The translations under genes were made by a program, and so were the position numbers. A model generated the notes under the pieces. That model did not search any database. It saw nothing but the letters and a program-made list of their open reading frames with translations, and was not told where the DNA came from. Positions 1 through 7,316 of a stretch of 64,000 bases of DNA are shown in pieces. The stretch lies in contig JAFLTT010000004.1 of the NCBI GenBank assembly GCA_022509165.1, positions 1-64,000 of the forward strand, in the 5' to 3' direction. Position 1 is the stretch's first letter, and each line of letters begins with the position of its first letter. Origin of the DNA: Muribaculaceae bacterium. GTDB taxonomy: Bacteria; Bacteroidota; Bacteroidia; Bacteroidales; Muribaculaceae.

Positions 1-17
1 ATCTTTCAAACCCTATT

Positions 18-124
<107 letters not shown>

Positions 125-130
125 TTGAAG

Positions 131-158
131 AGTCACCCGATTCGGGTGGCTTTTTTTA
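131..158 (+). terminator. Intrinsic terminator of 5S copy 1
   Basis: A CACCCGA/TCGGGTG stem is followed by a run of T residues. Nearly the same hairpin follows repeats 2, 3 and 4 (about 326-353, 531-560, 722-752), so every unit carries its own terminator. Confidence 0.85.
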
Positions 159-192
159 TATGAGCATTTCTTAAACCAATACATCCTATCGT

Positions 193-320
193 GTTCGGAA
201 TGGTAAGGGATGGAGCCCGGGGCTCCACCTCTTCGATTCCCATGATTTGGCCGAACAGAAGAAGTTAAACCTTACCACGCCGATGGTACTGCGAAAGCGG
301 GAGAGTAGGTAATCGCCCCC
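193..320 (+). pseudogene. 5S-derived fold-back repeat, copy 2
   Basis: The 3' half from GAAGTTAAACC onward matches the real 5S. The 5' half is instead a left arm (193-217) that is the approximate reverse complement of 5S bases 37-61, joined head to head with the 5S segment at 221 onward. The helix I and helix II 5' strands are therefore not at their normal places. The right arm also carries two short insertions beginning GATT (235-250). A terminator follows at 326-353. Probably a pseudogene or a structured small RNA. Confidence 0.75.
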
Positions 321-396
321 CTGAAGAGCCGCCCGAATCGGGTGGCTTTTTTTATATAGGCCATTGTTAAACTATGTTTTGAACGCGTAGTATCTC

Positions 397-524
397 ATTC
401 GGAATGGCAAGTGATGGAGCCCGGGACTCCACCTCTTCGATTCCCATGATTTGGCCGAACAGAAGAAGTTAAACCTTACCACGCCGATGGTACTGCGAAA
501 GCGGGAGAGTAGGTAATCGCCCCC
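397..524 (+). pseudogene. 5S-derived fold-back repeat, copy 3
   Basis: Same architecture as copy 2: a left arm that is the reverse complement of the 5S interior, a CCCGGG centre, and a right arm with the same GATT insertions and an extra AA before GAAGTT. The 3' half of 5S is intact and followed by a terminator at 531-560. The hairpin centre has drifted relative to copies 2 and 4. Confidence 0.72.
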
Positions 525-601
525 TTGAAGAGTCACCCGATTCGGGTGGCTTTTTTTTATATAGGCCATTGTTAAACTATGTTCTGAAAACATGGTATCA
601 C

Positions 602-717
<116 letters not shown>

Positions 718-786
718 TTGAAGAGCCACCCGAATCGGGTGGCTTTTTTTTATATGAGCATTTCTTAAACCAATACATACTATCGT

Positions 787-913
787 GTTAGGAATGGCAA
801 GTGATGGAGCCCCGGGCTCCACCTCTTCGCTTCCCATGATTTGGCCGAACAGAGAAGTTAAACCTTACCACGCCGATGGTACTGCGAAAGCGGGAGAGTA
901 GGTAATCGCCCCC
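787..913 (+). pseudogene. 5S-derived fold-back repeat, copy 5
   Basis: Fold-back architecture as in copies 2-4, with the insertions in the right arm (CTTCGCTTCCCATGATTTGG) but without the extra AA of copies 2 and 3. Its terminator differs from the others: a CTGCAGG-type hairpin at 920-945. This is the last unit of the array. Confidence 0.72.
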
Positions 914-919
914 TTGAAG

Positions 920-946
920 AAGGCTGCAGGAATGCAGCCTTTTTTA
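920..946 (+). terminator. Intrinsic terminator closing the 5S array
   Basis: AGGCTGCAGG/AATGCAGCCT hairpin (AGGCTGCA with TGCAGCCT) followed by a T run. It has a different sequence from the other four terminators in the array, which fits the ancestral end of the rRNA transcript (inference). Confidence 0.8.
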
Positions 947-950
947 TATT

Positions 951-1172
951 TGTACTAGGAGTGGCTAGGAAAAACTAGGAGTGGCTAGGAGTGCTAGGAG
1001 GGGAAGGCCACAGGTGAACCTGGTGGCTCTGGCCTTCGGCCGACAAAAACCGAGGTAAGGAATGACTATAAGGGGAAAGGAAAGGATATGAGTGGATAGG
1101 AGGGGTAAGGAAGGGATAGGAGGGGTAAGGAAGGGATAGGAGGGGTAAGGAAGGGATAGGAGGGATTAGGAA
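951..1172. repeat. Purine-rich low-complexity tandem repeat
   Basis: The left part (951-1000) repeats GGAGTGGCTAGGA-like units. From about 1091 to 1170 there is a 20-base unit AGGGGTAAGGAAGGGATAGG repeated at 1101, 1121 and 1141 with degenerate ends. No credible reading frame crosses it. It separates the 5S array from the collagen-like gene. Confidence 0.7.
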
Positions 1173-1250
1173 AAGAAGAATGGTCAATTCGCTAAACTTT
1201 TTATGAGAAAAGGATGTCTAATAGATATAAGAAGATAAAGGGAACGGACT

Positions 1251-1634
1251 ATGAAGAAAAAAATATTTTTAGGAGGAACCTTATTTGGACTCCTACTTTT
1301 GGCTGGAGGATGTGGACCCATAGTAAGCGGTGGGCCCAATGTAGTGGTAGGAGGTGGAATCTATCCGGCTCCAATCCCTGTGCCCCCTCCAGGCCCGAAT
1401 GTATTTCGACCCGGAGCACCCTACGGACCCGGTTTTAATCCGGGAGGCCCTGTTGGTCCAGGAATCAATCCCGGCGGACCGGGCGGACCTGGAGGGTCCG
1501 GTGGACCTGGTGGTCCCGGTTTTGGAGGACCCGGTGGGCCTGACGGTCCCGGAGGACCGGGTGGGCCTGGCGGACCTGGTGGTCCAGGCGGACCAGGCGG
1601 ACCGGGCGGACCTGGTGGTCCGGCTCATAGATAA
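1251..1634 (+). CDS. Collagen-like Gly-Gly-Pro repeat lipoprotein
   Basis: A 127-residue protein of unknown function. Residues 1-20 form a lysine-started hydrophobic signal ending in an AGG-C lipobox, so Cys21 is probably lipidated and the protein exported to the envelope. Residues about 30-60 are Gly/Pro-rich with an [13 protein letters not shown] spacer, and from about residue 63 to 125 the chain is almost only Gly-Gly-Pro or Gly-Pro-Gly triplets, compatible with a collagen or polyproline-II like rod. The encoding DNA is a 9-base GGACCTGGT-like tandem repeat, so copy number may vary by slippage. The start is the ATG preceding the lysine-rich signal. There are no operon neighbours; the flanks are repeats. 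Coding is supported by the lipoprotein signal; the function is unknown. Confidence 0.7.
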   Translation: MKKKIFLGGTLFGLLLLAGGCGPIVSGGPNVVVGGGIYPAPIPVPPPGPNVFRPGAPYGPGFNPGGPVGPGINPGGPGGPGGSGGPGGPGFGGPGGPDGPGGPGGPGGPGGPGGPGGPGGPGGPAHR

Positions 1635-1740
1635 AAAAATGATTATCATCATAAATACCCCCATTAATAGATAGCCCTCAAACGTAGGGAGGCATGGCTC
1701 GTGCGTCCGAAATAAAAGAGTGCTAAGTCTTTGATTATCA
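1633..1740 (-). repeat. Dispersed palindromic element, copy A
   Basis: Read on the minus strand it matches the element at 15892-16005 almost end to end: TGATAATCAAAGA at one edge, a TCTTTTATTTCGGACGCAC core, a CCCTAC..TTGAGGGC stretch and a GATAATCAT edge. The palindrome at 1687-1708 is degenerate on one arm. It lies just behind the collagen-like gene and could act as its terminator structure. Confidence 0.7.
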
Positions 1741-1806
1741 GAGGACGCACGAGCCGTGCGTCCCTACATTTGCCGATTGGGATATTATTCGGAATAATCA
1801 TTAAAA
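1730..1806 (+). repeat. Dispersed palindromic element, copy B
   Basis: It contains a perfect 8-base stem GGACGCAC/GTGCGTCC with loop GAGCC at 1743-1763, followed by CCTACATTTG and a right end GGGATATTA...ATAATCATT similar to copy D at 15.9 kb. The left flank of the full element is missing. It lies head to head with copy A. Confidence 0.7.
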
Positions 1807-1846
1807 AAAATATTTAATAAAAAATTTATTTTTTTATTGTAAAATT

Positions 1847-1876
1847 TTGGAATTATAAAATTTCACTATAAATTTG
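1847..1876 (+). promoter_or_regulatory. Bacteroidetes-type promoter of tRNA-Asp
   Basis: TTG at 1847-1849, a 19-base spacer, then TAAATTTG at 1869-1876. This matches the -33/-7 consensus (TTG, TAnnTTTG). Transcription would start about 1880, some 58 bases before the tRNA. Confidence 0.6.
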
Positions 1877-1937
1877 CACTCGCAAACGGGACGATAATGA
1901 ATCCTTCAAGGAAGATAAATCCCGAATGCATAAACCT

Positions 1938-2011
1938 GGTGCGGTAGTTCAGTTGGTTAGAATACCGGCCTGTCACGCCGGGGGTCGCGGGTTCAAGTCC
2001 CGTCCGCACCG
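1938..2011 (+). tRNA. tRNA-Asp (GTC)
   Basis: A 74-base cloverleaf. The acceptor stem is GGTGCGG/CCGCACC with discriminator G, the D arm contains AGTTGGTTAGAA, the anticodon loop CTGTCAC carries GTC, and the T arm is GCGGG-TTCAAGT-CCCGT. CCA is not encoded. A strong terminator follows. Confidence 0.97.
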
Positions 2012-2024
2012 CTGAGGAGAGAGG

Positions 2025-2068
2025 AAGAGTAGCAGTGTAAACTTCGGTTTCCTGCTACTCTTTTTTTA
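2025..2068 (+). terminator. Intrinsic terminator after tRNA-Asp
   Basis: Stem AGAGTAGCAG/CTGCTACTCT with an inner AAAC-TTCG-GTTT tetraloop hairpin, followed by seven T residues. Confidence 0.85.
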
Positions 2069-2084
2069 TACCCTTTTCAAATTA

Positions 2085-2140
2085 AAGAATTATCCCTCTT
2101 TTATTTCGGACGCACCAGCCGTGCGTCCCTTTTGAAAGAA
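2085..2140 (+). repeat. Dispersed palindromic element, copy C (partial)
   Basis: AAAGAATTATCCCTCTTTTA and the following TTTCGGACGCAC match copy D at 15.9 kb base for base. The palindrome (2108-2128) has loop CAGCC instead of GAGCC. Similarity stops shortly after the palindrome, so the right half is missing. It lies between the tRNA terminator and the 3' end of rsmA. Confidence 0.7.
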
Positions 2141-2155
2141 TATACGAGCCCTGCC

Positions 2156-2950
2156 TTAGGATTGTGATTCGATATCCTTAGTGAGGGTGATAAATTCTTC
2201 CACCGACAAAGTTTCGGGTCGTCTGGCCAATATCGGGGATTGCCATAAAGAAGAATTCACAGGAATAAGAGATGCCAAGGAATTCTTCAATGTCTTGCGT
2301 CGTTGTCCAAAAGAGGTTTTGATGATATTTTTGAAAAGTTTTTCATCACACCCCAGTACCTCACGAGAATTACGTGTGAGCCGTATTACTCCGCTTGTGA
2401 CCTTTGGCGGAGGATTAAATACGCCGGGTGCCACATCAAAGAGGTATTCGCAATCATACCAGGCCTGAAGTAAAACCGACAATATCCCATATACCTTAGA
2501 ACCGGGTTTTGAGCATATGCGCTGTGCCACCTCCTTTTGCAACATTCCTGCCACTACAGGAATTTGCTCTCTGGAATCCAATACCTTGAAAAATATCTGC
2601 GAGGATATATTGTAGGGGTAATTGCCAATGAGAGCAAAATCCCCTTTAAAGATTTCCTTAAGGTCCATTTTCAGGAAGTCTCCCTCTATCACCTCCAAGG
2701 CAGGAAAGACTTTGTGAAGGAATTCCACACTTTCTGTATCCAGTTCTACAGCCTTCACTTCTCTTCCGGTCTGCATAAGGAATTGCGAAAGCACTCCCAT
2801 ACCCGGACCCACTTCCACAATAGGGATTTCGCCCCATTGCTTAGCCGAAACGGGCAATTGAGGAGTCTCTATCGTTTCGGCAATTCTCTTGGCAATGTCC
2901 AGGTCGGTAAGGAAATGTTGTCCTAATGCCTTTTTAGCCCTTACTTTCAT
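2156..2950 (-). CDS. rsmA: 16S rRNA (adenine1518/1519-N6)-dimethyltransferase RsmA/KsgA
   Basis: Dimethylates two adjacent adenosines in the 3'-terminal hairpin of 16S rRNA during late 30S assembly, using S-adenosylmethionine. The 264-residue length is normal for the family. Visible motifs are LGQHFL (9-14), the SAM-binding VEVGPGMG (45-52), the acidic EL at 69-70, and the catalytic NYPYNIS (110-116). It is the last gene of nfnA-nfnB-rsmA on the minus strand and its start overlaps the 3' end of nfnB by 17 bases, implying translational coupling. Confidence 0.96.
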   Translation of the reverse strand: MKVRAKKALGQHFLTDLDIAKRIAETIETPQLPVSAKQWGEIPIVEVGPGMGVLSQFLMQTGREVKAVELDTESVEFLHKVFPALEVIEGDFLKMDLKEIFKGDFALIGNYPYNISSQIFFKVLDSREQIPVVAGMLQKEVAQRICSKPGSKVYGILSVLLQAWYDCEYLFDVAPGVFNPPPKVTSGVIRLTRNSREVLGCDEKLFKNIIKTSFGQRRKTLKNSLASLIPVNSSLWQSPILARRPETLSVEEFITLTKDIESQS

Positions 2951-4331
2951 TACTCAGATATTCGTGAATAGCCTTTGCGGCCTTTCTGCCGGCACCCATA
3001 GCCAGAATCACGGTAGCAGCTCCGGTCACAGTATCCCCTCCTGCGAAGACTCCCGGACGGCTTGTGCGGCCCTCCTCGTCAGCCACGACACAACCATGAC
3101 GATTGGTGTCGAGACCATGGGTAGTTTGCTTTATAAGAGGATTAGGACTGGTGCCTAAAGCCATTATCACTACGTCGCAATCTATTATAAAATTACTGTC
3201 CTTCTTCTCCACAGGGCGTCTTCTTCCGCTGGCATCCGGTTCTCCAAGTTCCATTTCCACACATTCCATGCCCACTACCTGGCCGTTTTCATCTCCAAGT
3301 ATCTTTACAGGATTGGTCAACATTTTGAAAATTATGCCCTCTTGCTTGGCATGGTGTACTTCTTCGGCTCTTGCCGGCAATTCAGCTTCACTTCTTCGGT
3401 AAACTATTACCGCTTCTGCTCCAAGACGCTTTGCAGTACGCACGGCATCCATGGCTACGTTGCCACCTCCTACTACTATTACTTTCTTCCCAAGGTAGAT
3501 GGGAGTGTCGTATTCACAGTCGTAGGCATGCATGAGATTCGCCCGGGTGAGATATTCATTGGCTGAGAATACGCCATTAAGATTTTCTCCCTCGATACCC
3601 ATAAACTTTGGCAAGCCGGCTCCGCTTCCAATAAACACGGCATCGTAACCCATTTTGTCTAACAGGTCATCGATAGTGAACGTACGTCCTACTACTACGT
3701 CGTTCTCAAACTCAACTCCGAGGCCTTTTACCCAATTCACCTCTTTTTCCACCACTCCCTCCTTAGGAAGGCGGAATTCAGGAATACCGTATACAAGCAC
3801 TCCTCCCAATTGATGAAGGGCCTCAAATACTTTAACCTCGTATCCGAATTTTGCCAGGTCGGTGGCACAGGCCAGAGAGGCAGGTCCTGATCCTATAAGG
3901 GCTACTTTTTTGCCGTTTTTCTCAATAGCGGGTTTCGGCAATTCATCCTGATGTCTTATAGCCCAGTCGCCCACATATCTTTCCAGACTACCGCAGGCCA
4001 CAGGTTCTCCTTTTATTCCCAGAATGCATGCGCCTTCGCATTGTTTTTCCTGCGGACAGACACGACCGCAGACACTGGGAAGGGAATTATCTTGAGAAAT
4101 CACCGCATAAGCTCCCATCTCATCGTGTTCGGTAAGATGGTATATAAACTGCGGTATGTTGATATGCACCGGACATGCAGCCACACAACGAGGCTTAGAG
4201 CAATTGAGACATCTCAAAGACTCCTCGTAGGCTTCCTCAGCATTATACCCGTGGCTTACTTCTTCAAAATTGCATGCCCTTACAGCAGGGTCTTGTTCCC
4301 TAACTCGTATTCTCGGTCCTTTCTTAGCCAT
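2934..4331 (-). CDS. nfnB: NfnB-type NADPH oxidoreductase (GltD/GltA family large subunit)
   Basis: Flavoprotein subunit of the NfnAB transhydrogenase (NADH-dependent reduced ferredoxin:NADP+ oxidoreductase), homologous to the glutamate synthase small subunit. With the start used here it has 465 residues; an upstream in-frame ATG at 4355 would add eight. ATG 4331 is preferred because it overlaps the nfnA stop in ATGGCTAA, a coupling arrangement. Numbered from the longer form, iron-sulfur cysteines lie at 49, 52, 57 and 61 and again in CGRVCPQEKQCEGAC (96-110). Two nucleotide-binding motifs follow, GSGPAS (155-160) and VVGGGNVAMD (from 294). Adjacency to nfnA distinguishes it from a stand-alone GltD. 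Confidence 0.88.
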   Translation of the reverse strand: MAKKGPRIRVREQDPAVRACNFEEVSHGYNAEEAYEESLRCLNCSKPRCVAACPVHINIPQFIYHLTEHDEMGAYAVISQDNSLPSVCGRVCPQEKQCEGACILGIKGEPVACGSLERYVGDWAIRHQDELPKPAIEKNGKKVALIGSGPASLACATDLAKFGYEVKVFEALHQLGGVLVYGIPEFRLPKEGVVEKEVNWVKGLGVEFENDVVVGRTFTIDDLLDKMGYDAVFIGSGAGLPKFMGIEGENLNGVFSANEYLTRANLMHAYDCEYDTPIYLGKKVIVVGGGNVAMDAVRTAKRLGAEAVIVYRRSEAELPARAEEVHHAKQEGIIFKMLTNPVKILGDENGQVVGMECVEMELGEPDASGRRRPVEKKDSNFIIDCDVVIMALGTSPNPLIKQTTHGLDTNRHGCVVADEEGRTSRPGVFAGGDTVTGAATVILAMGAGRKAAKAIHEYLSNESKG

Positions 4332-5178
4332 GACAACTGCAATTTTTGGTTTCACCCTTCGTCTTAGGGTTATTCTTATACATATTTTGTCTTCTCATTG
4401 CCTCATCGAAATCCACAAGGGCACCGTTGAATTCGGGACCGTCTACACAGGTGAATTTTGTTTCGTTTCCTACCGTAACCCTACATGCCCCACACATTCC
4501 GGTACCATCCACCATAAGTGCGTTCAAAGAAACCATAGAAGGTATTCCGAATTGTTTAGCCGTAAGGGCAGCAAATTTCATCATTATCATTGGTCCAATT
4601 ATGACGCATCGGGTGTATTTCTTTCCTTCATTCTCTATGAGGTGTTTCATCAAGGCTGTGACATTGCCATGAAAACCCTCCGAGCCGTCGTCGGTACACA
4701 GATATACGTTTCCTACTTCTTGCATCTCGCTTACATAAGTGAAGAGATCTTTGGTGCGGGCCCCAATTATTACATCAGCTTCCACTCCCCGGGCCTTAAG
4801 CCATTTCACCTGAGGATAAACCGGAGCAGTACCAACACCTCCGGCTATAAAGAGCACTTTCTCCTTTTTCAGAGTTTCCTCATCGAGTTCCAGCAAATCA
4901 GAAGGATTGCCTAAAGGACCGGCGAAATCATCGAAACATTCACCCACATTCATTGCATTGATTTTCTTTGTAGATAGGCCTATCGACTGGGTCACTATGG
5001 TCACTGTTCCGGCTTGTGCATCATAGTCGCAAATCGTGAGGGGAATTCGCTCTCCATAACGATCCGTGCGTACGATTAGAAACTGACCGGGCTTGGCTGA
5101 ATTGGCTATTAGCGGTGCCTTAACCTGCATTTCCACTATATTGGCAGCCAGCTCACGTTTTGTTACTATTTCAAACAT
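4324..5178 (-). CDS. nfnA: NfnA-type ferredoxin-NADP+ reductase subunit
   Basis: Small subunit of NfnAB, of the PyrK/ferredoxin-NADP reductase fold, 284 residues. The FAD-binding RIPLTICD motif lies at 44-51 and GGVGTAP at 113-119 fits NAD(H) binding. C-terminal cysteines 229, 232 and 244 (MCGACR...FTC) are the [2Fe-2S] ligands usual in this family. In the NfnAB complex it couples NADH, NADPH and ferredoxin pools by electron bifurcation. It is the first gene of the nfnA-nfnB-rsmA run. A PyrK or sulfide dehydrogenase label is possible by sequence, but pairing with nfnB favours NfnA. Confidence 0.87.
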   Translation of the reverse strand: MFEIVTKRELAANIVEMQVKAPLIANSAKPGQFLIVRTDRYGERIPLTICDYDAQAGTVTIVTQSIGLSTKKINAMNVGECFDDFAGPLGNPSDLLELDEETLKKEKVLFIAGGVGTAPVYPQVKWLKARGVEADVIIGARTKDLFTYVSEMQEVGNVYLCTDDGSEGFHGNVTALMKHLIENEGKKYTRCVIIGPMIMMKFAALTAKQFGIPSMVSLNALMVDGTGMCGACRVTVGNETKFTCVDGPEFNGALVDFDEAMRRQNMYKNNPKTKGETKNCSCHG

Positions 5179-5389
5179 TCCTTACGCGATATAAATTAGG
5201 GCACATGCCCTTGAATGGCACAAAAATAAAAAAATTATTTTAATTTTGCGTTATAATAAGGGTTGCTGAACAAACCCAATCCCTCCTCAAAACGTTTTAA
5301 TTTTAAGTTGTTAGTAAAACTTTTACAAACTTCATTAAAAAGTCTCCTTAAGGAGCTATGGGTTGAAAAACATATAAAAAATAAAAGTT
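5179..5389. promoter_or_regulatory. Divergent intergenic region nfnA / 5390 gene
   Basis: Holds a TAATTTTG -7-like box at 5241-5248 on the plus strand, giving a 5' leader of about 135 bases for the gene at 5390. No good -33 TTG is seen at the usual spacing. The leader contains a small CTCCTTAAGGAG palindrome (about 5343-5354). No small gene is evident. Confidence 0.35.
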
Positions 5390-5707
5390 ATGAGCAAATA
5401 TCTTGTTAGTTTCGGCGACTCCGACAAATATGAAGTTGACTTTCCGGGCACTCTTGAGGAATTCAAGAATTCAGATAAAGTGAAAGACCTTGTAGAGAAA
5501 GTAGAGTCTTTTCTAAAAGAGAAATTTCCCACCAATAAATTTGAAGACATTGTGCCTCTCCACATAGAGGAAGCAGATGGCACCACTCAATATCCGAAAT
5601 TAGATGCCGCCACAGTGTCGGAAATAGTAAAGAACGCAGTCACCCAGATAGGAGTGGAGAAATTCACCAGCAAACTTAATTTAAACGCACCTTTCGATAA
5701 GATTTGA
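5390..5707 (+). CDS. Conserved small protein of unknown function
   Basis: A 105-residue soluble, acidic, lysine-rich protein without signal peptide, membrane segment or cysteine. The first third looks beta-rich (KYLVSFGDSDKYEVDF), followed by a charged helix about residues 22-48 and a second helix about 75-95. It begins a plus-strand run and stops 7 bases before nadB, so it is probably co-transcribed with nadB, the S41 protease and mfd. Length, codon use and position support a real gene; no family was recognised and no function is proposed. Confidence 0.75.
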   Translation: MSKYLVSFGDSDKYEVDFPGTLEEFKNSDKVKDLVEKVESFLKEKFPTNKFEDIVPLHIEEADGTTQYPKLDAATVSEIVKNAVTQIGVEKFTSKLNLNAPFDKI

Positions 5708-5714
5708 TTCTTTA

Positions 5715-7316
5715 ATGCACCGGTATGATTTTTTGGTCATCGGGGGTGGAATAGCGGGCATGAGTTTTGCACTAAAAGCCGCGACCCGAGGCCAGGTTGC
5801 CCTCATCTGCAAATCAAGTTTAGATGAGGCCAACACTTTTTTTGCACAAGGAGGTGTGGCAAGTGTCACCAACCTTGAACTTGATGATTTCGATAAACAT
5901 ATCCACGACACTATGGTGGCGGGCGACTGGCTCTCTGACCCCCGGGCCGTAGAAAAAGTTGTGAAAAACGCCCCCGAACAGATTAAGGAATTGATAAATT
6001 GGGGGGTAGATTTTGATAAAAAAGAGGATGGATCTTTCGACCTTCACCGTGAAGGAGGACACTCTGAATTCCGTATACTTCATCATGCAGATAATACGGG
6101 TGCCGAGATTCAGCAAAGCCTTGTGAAGAAAATAAAGGAAAATCCAAATATACATATATTTGAGAATCACTTTGCTCTGGAAATAATCACCCAGCATCAT
6201 TTAGGGAAAATTGTGACAAGGCGTACCCCCGACATTACTTGCTACGGTGCTTACGTACTTGATGAAAATACGGGCAAAGTGGAAAAATTTTTGGCAAAAG
6301 TCACAGTGATGGCCACAGGAGGGGTAGGGGCGGTATATACTACAACCACCAATCCATTGATAGCCACCGGCGATGGCATTGCAATGGTATATCGTGCTAA
6401 AGGTACGGTTCAAGATATGGAGTTTATCCAGTTCCATCCCACAGCTCTGTATCATCCCGGCGACAGGCCTTCATTCCTGATTACAGAGGCCATGCGAGGT
6501 TACGGAGCCGTACTCAAGGACCAGGAAGGCAGGGAATTCATGCAAAAATATGATGCCAGGCTTTCATTGGCTCCTCGTGATATAGTGGCAAGGGCTATCG
6601 ACTCAGAAATGAAACTTTCGGGGACTGACCATGTCTATCTTGATGTAACACATAAAGATCCTGAAGAAACAAAGAGGCATTTTCCTAATATATACGATAA
6701 ATGCCTCTCCTTAGGCATAGATATCACCAAGGAGATGATCCCGGTGGCACCGGCAGCACACTACCTTTGCGGCGGAATTAAAGTGGACCTCAATGGAGAG
6801 TCTTCCATAAAGAGATTATATGCCATAGGAGAATGTAACTGCACCGGTCTTCATGGAGGTAACCGCCTTGCCAGTAATTCTCTTATCGAAGCTGTGGTAT
6901 ATGCCGATGCGGCCGCCAGGCATGCAGTAAAAGCGATTGAGGGATATGATTTCCGCGAAGATGTGCCCGACTGGAATGATGAAGGTACAGCGCATCCTGA
7001 AGAGATGGTTCTTATCACCCAGTCAGAAAAAGAAGTCAACCAGATTATGGGTTATTATGTGGGAATCGTGAGGAGCAATCTCCGATTAGACCGCGCATGG
7101 AACCGACTCGATATCCTATATGAGGAGACGGAAAAACTATATCGCCAAAGCAAGCCTACCCGGGAACTTTGCGAACTCAGAAATATAATCAACGTAGCCT
7201 ACCTTATAATGCGTCAGGCTCGCGACCGAAAAGAAAGCCGTGGCCTTCATTATACAGTAGACTATCCACCAGTGCCTCATAATCCCCAGGAAGAAATTAA
7301 AAAGATTAATGAATAA
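5715..7316 (+). CDS. nadB: L-aspartate oxidase
   Basis: Oxidises L-aspartate to iminoaspartate with FAD, the first step of de novo NAD synthesis. The 533 residues have the succinate dehydrogenase/fumarate reductase flavoprotein fold: an N-terminal FAD dinucleotide motif VIGGGIAG (8-15), FAQGGVASV near residue 36, the HREGGHSEFR and FIQFHPTALYHPGD substrate-domain motifs, and GLHGGNRLASNSLIEAVVY in the FAD 3' region. The C-terminal helical domain is complete. nadA and nadC are not adjacent. The stop overlaps the start of the next gene by 8 bases. Confidence 0.94.
   Translation: MHRYDFLVIGGGIAGMSFALKAATRGQVALICKSSLDEANTFFAQGGVASVTNLELDDFDKHIHDTMVAGDWLSDPRAVEKVVKNAPEQIKELINWGVDFDKKEDGSFDLHREGGHSEFRILHHADNTGAEIQQSLVKKIKENPNIHIFENHFALEIITQHHLGKIVTRRTPDITCYGAYVLDENTGKVEKFLAKVTVMATGGVGAVYTTTTNPLIATGDGIAMVYRAKGTVQDMEFIQFHPTALYHPGDRPSFLITEAMRGYGAVLKDQEGREFMQKYDARLSLAPRDIVARAIDSEMKLSGTDHVYLDVTHKDPEETKRHFPNIYDKCLSLGIDITKEMIPVAPAAHYLCGGIKVDLNGESSIKRLYAIGECNCTGLHGGNRLASNSLIEAVVYADAAARHAVKAIEGYDFREDVPDWNDEGTAHPEEMVLITQSEKEVNQIMGYYVGIVRSNLRLDRAWNRLDILYEETEKLYRQSKPTRELCELRNIINVAYLIMRQARDRKESRGLHYTVDYPPVPHNPQEEIKKINE

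Noticed and set aside
951..1172. A CRISPR-like array
   Set aside because: The 20-base units are adjacent without unique spacers and no cas genes are nearby.
1293..1664. Open frames in other phases across the Gly-Gly-Pro gene
   Set aside because: They are consequences of the 9-base repeat. Only the frame at 1251-1634 has a lipoprotein signal and a meaningful repeat.
5343..5354. CTCCTTAAGGAG palindrome as a riboswitch or operator
   Set aside because: Too short and without further conserved structure; left only as a remark in the intergenic entry.
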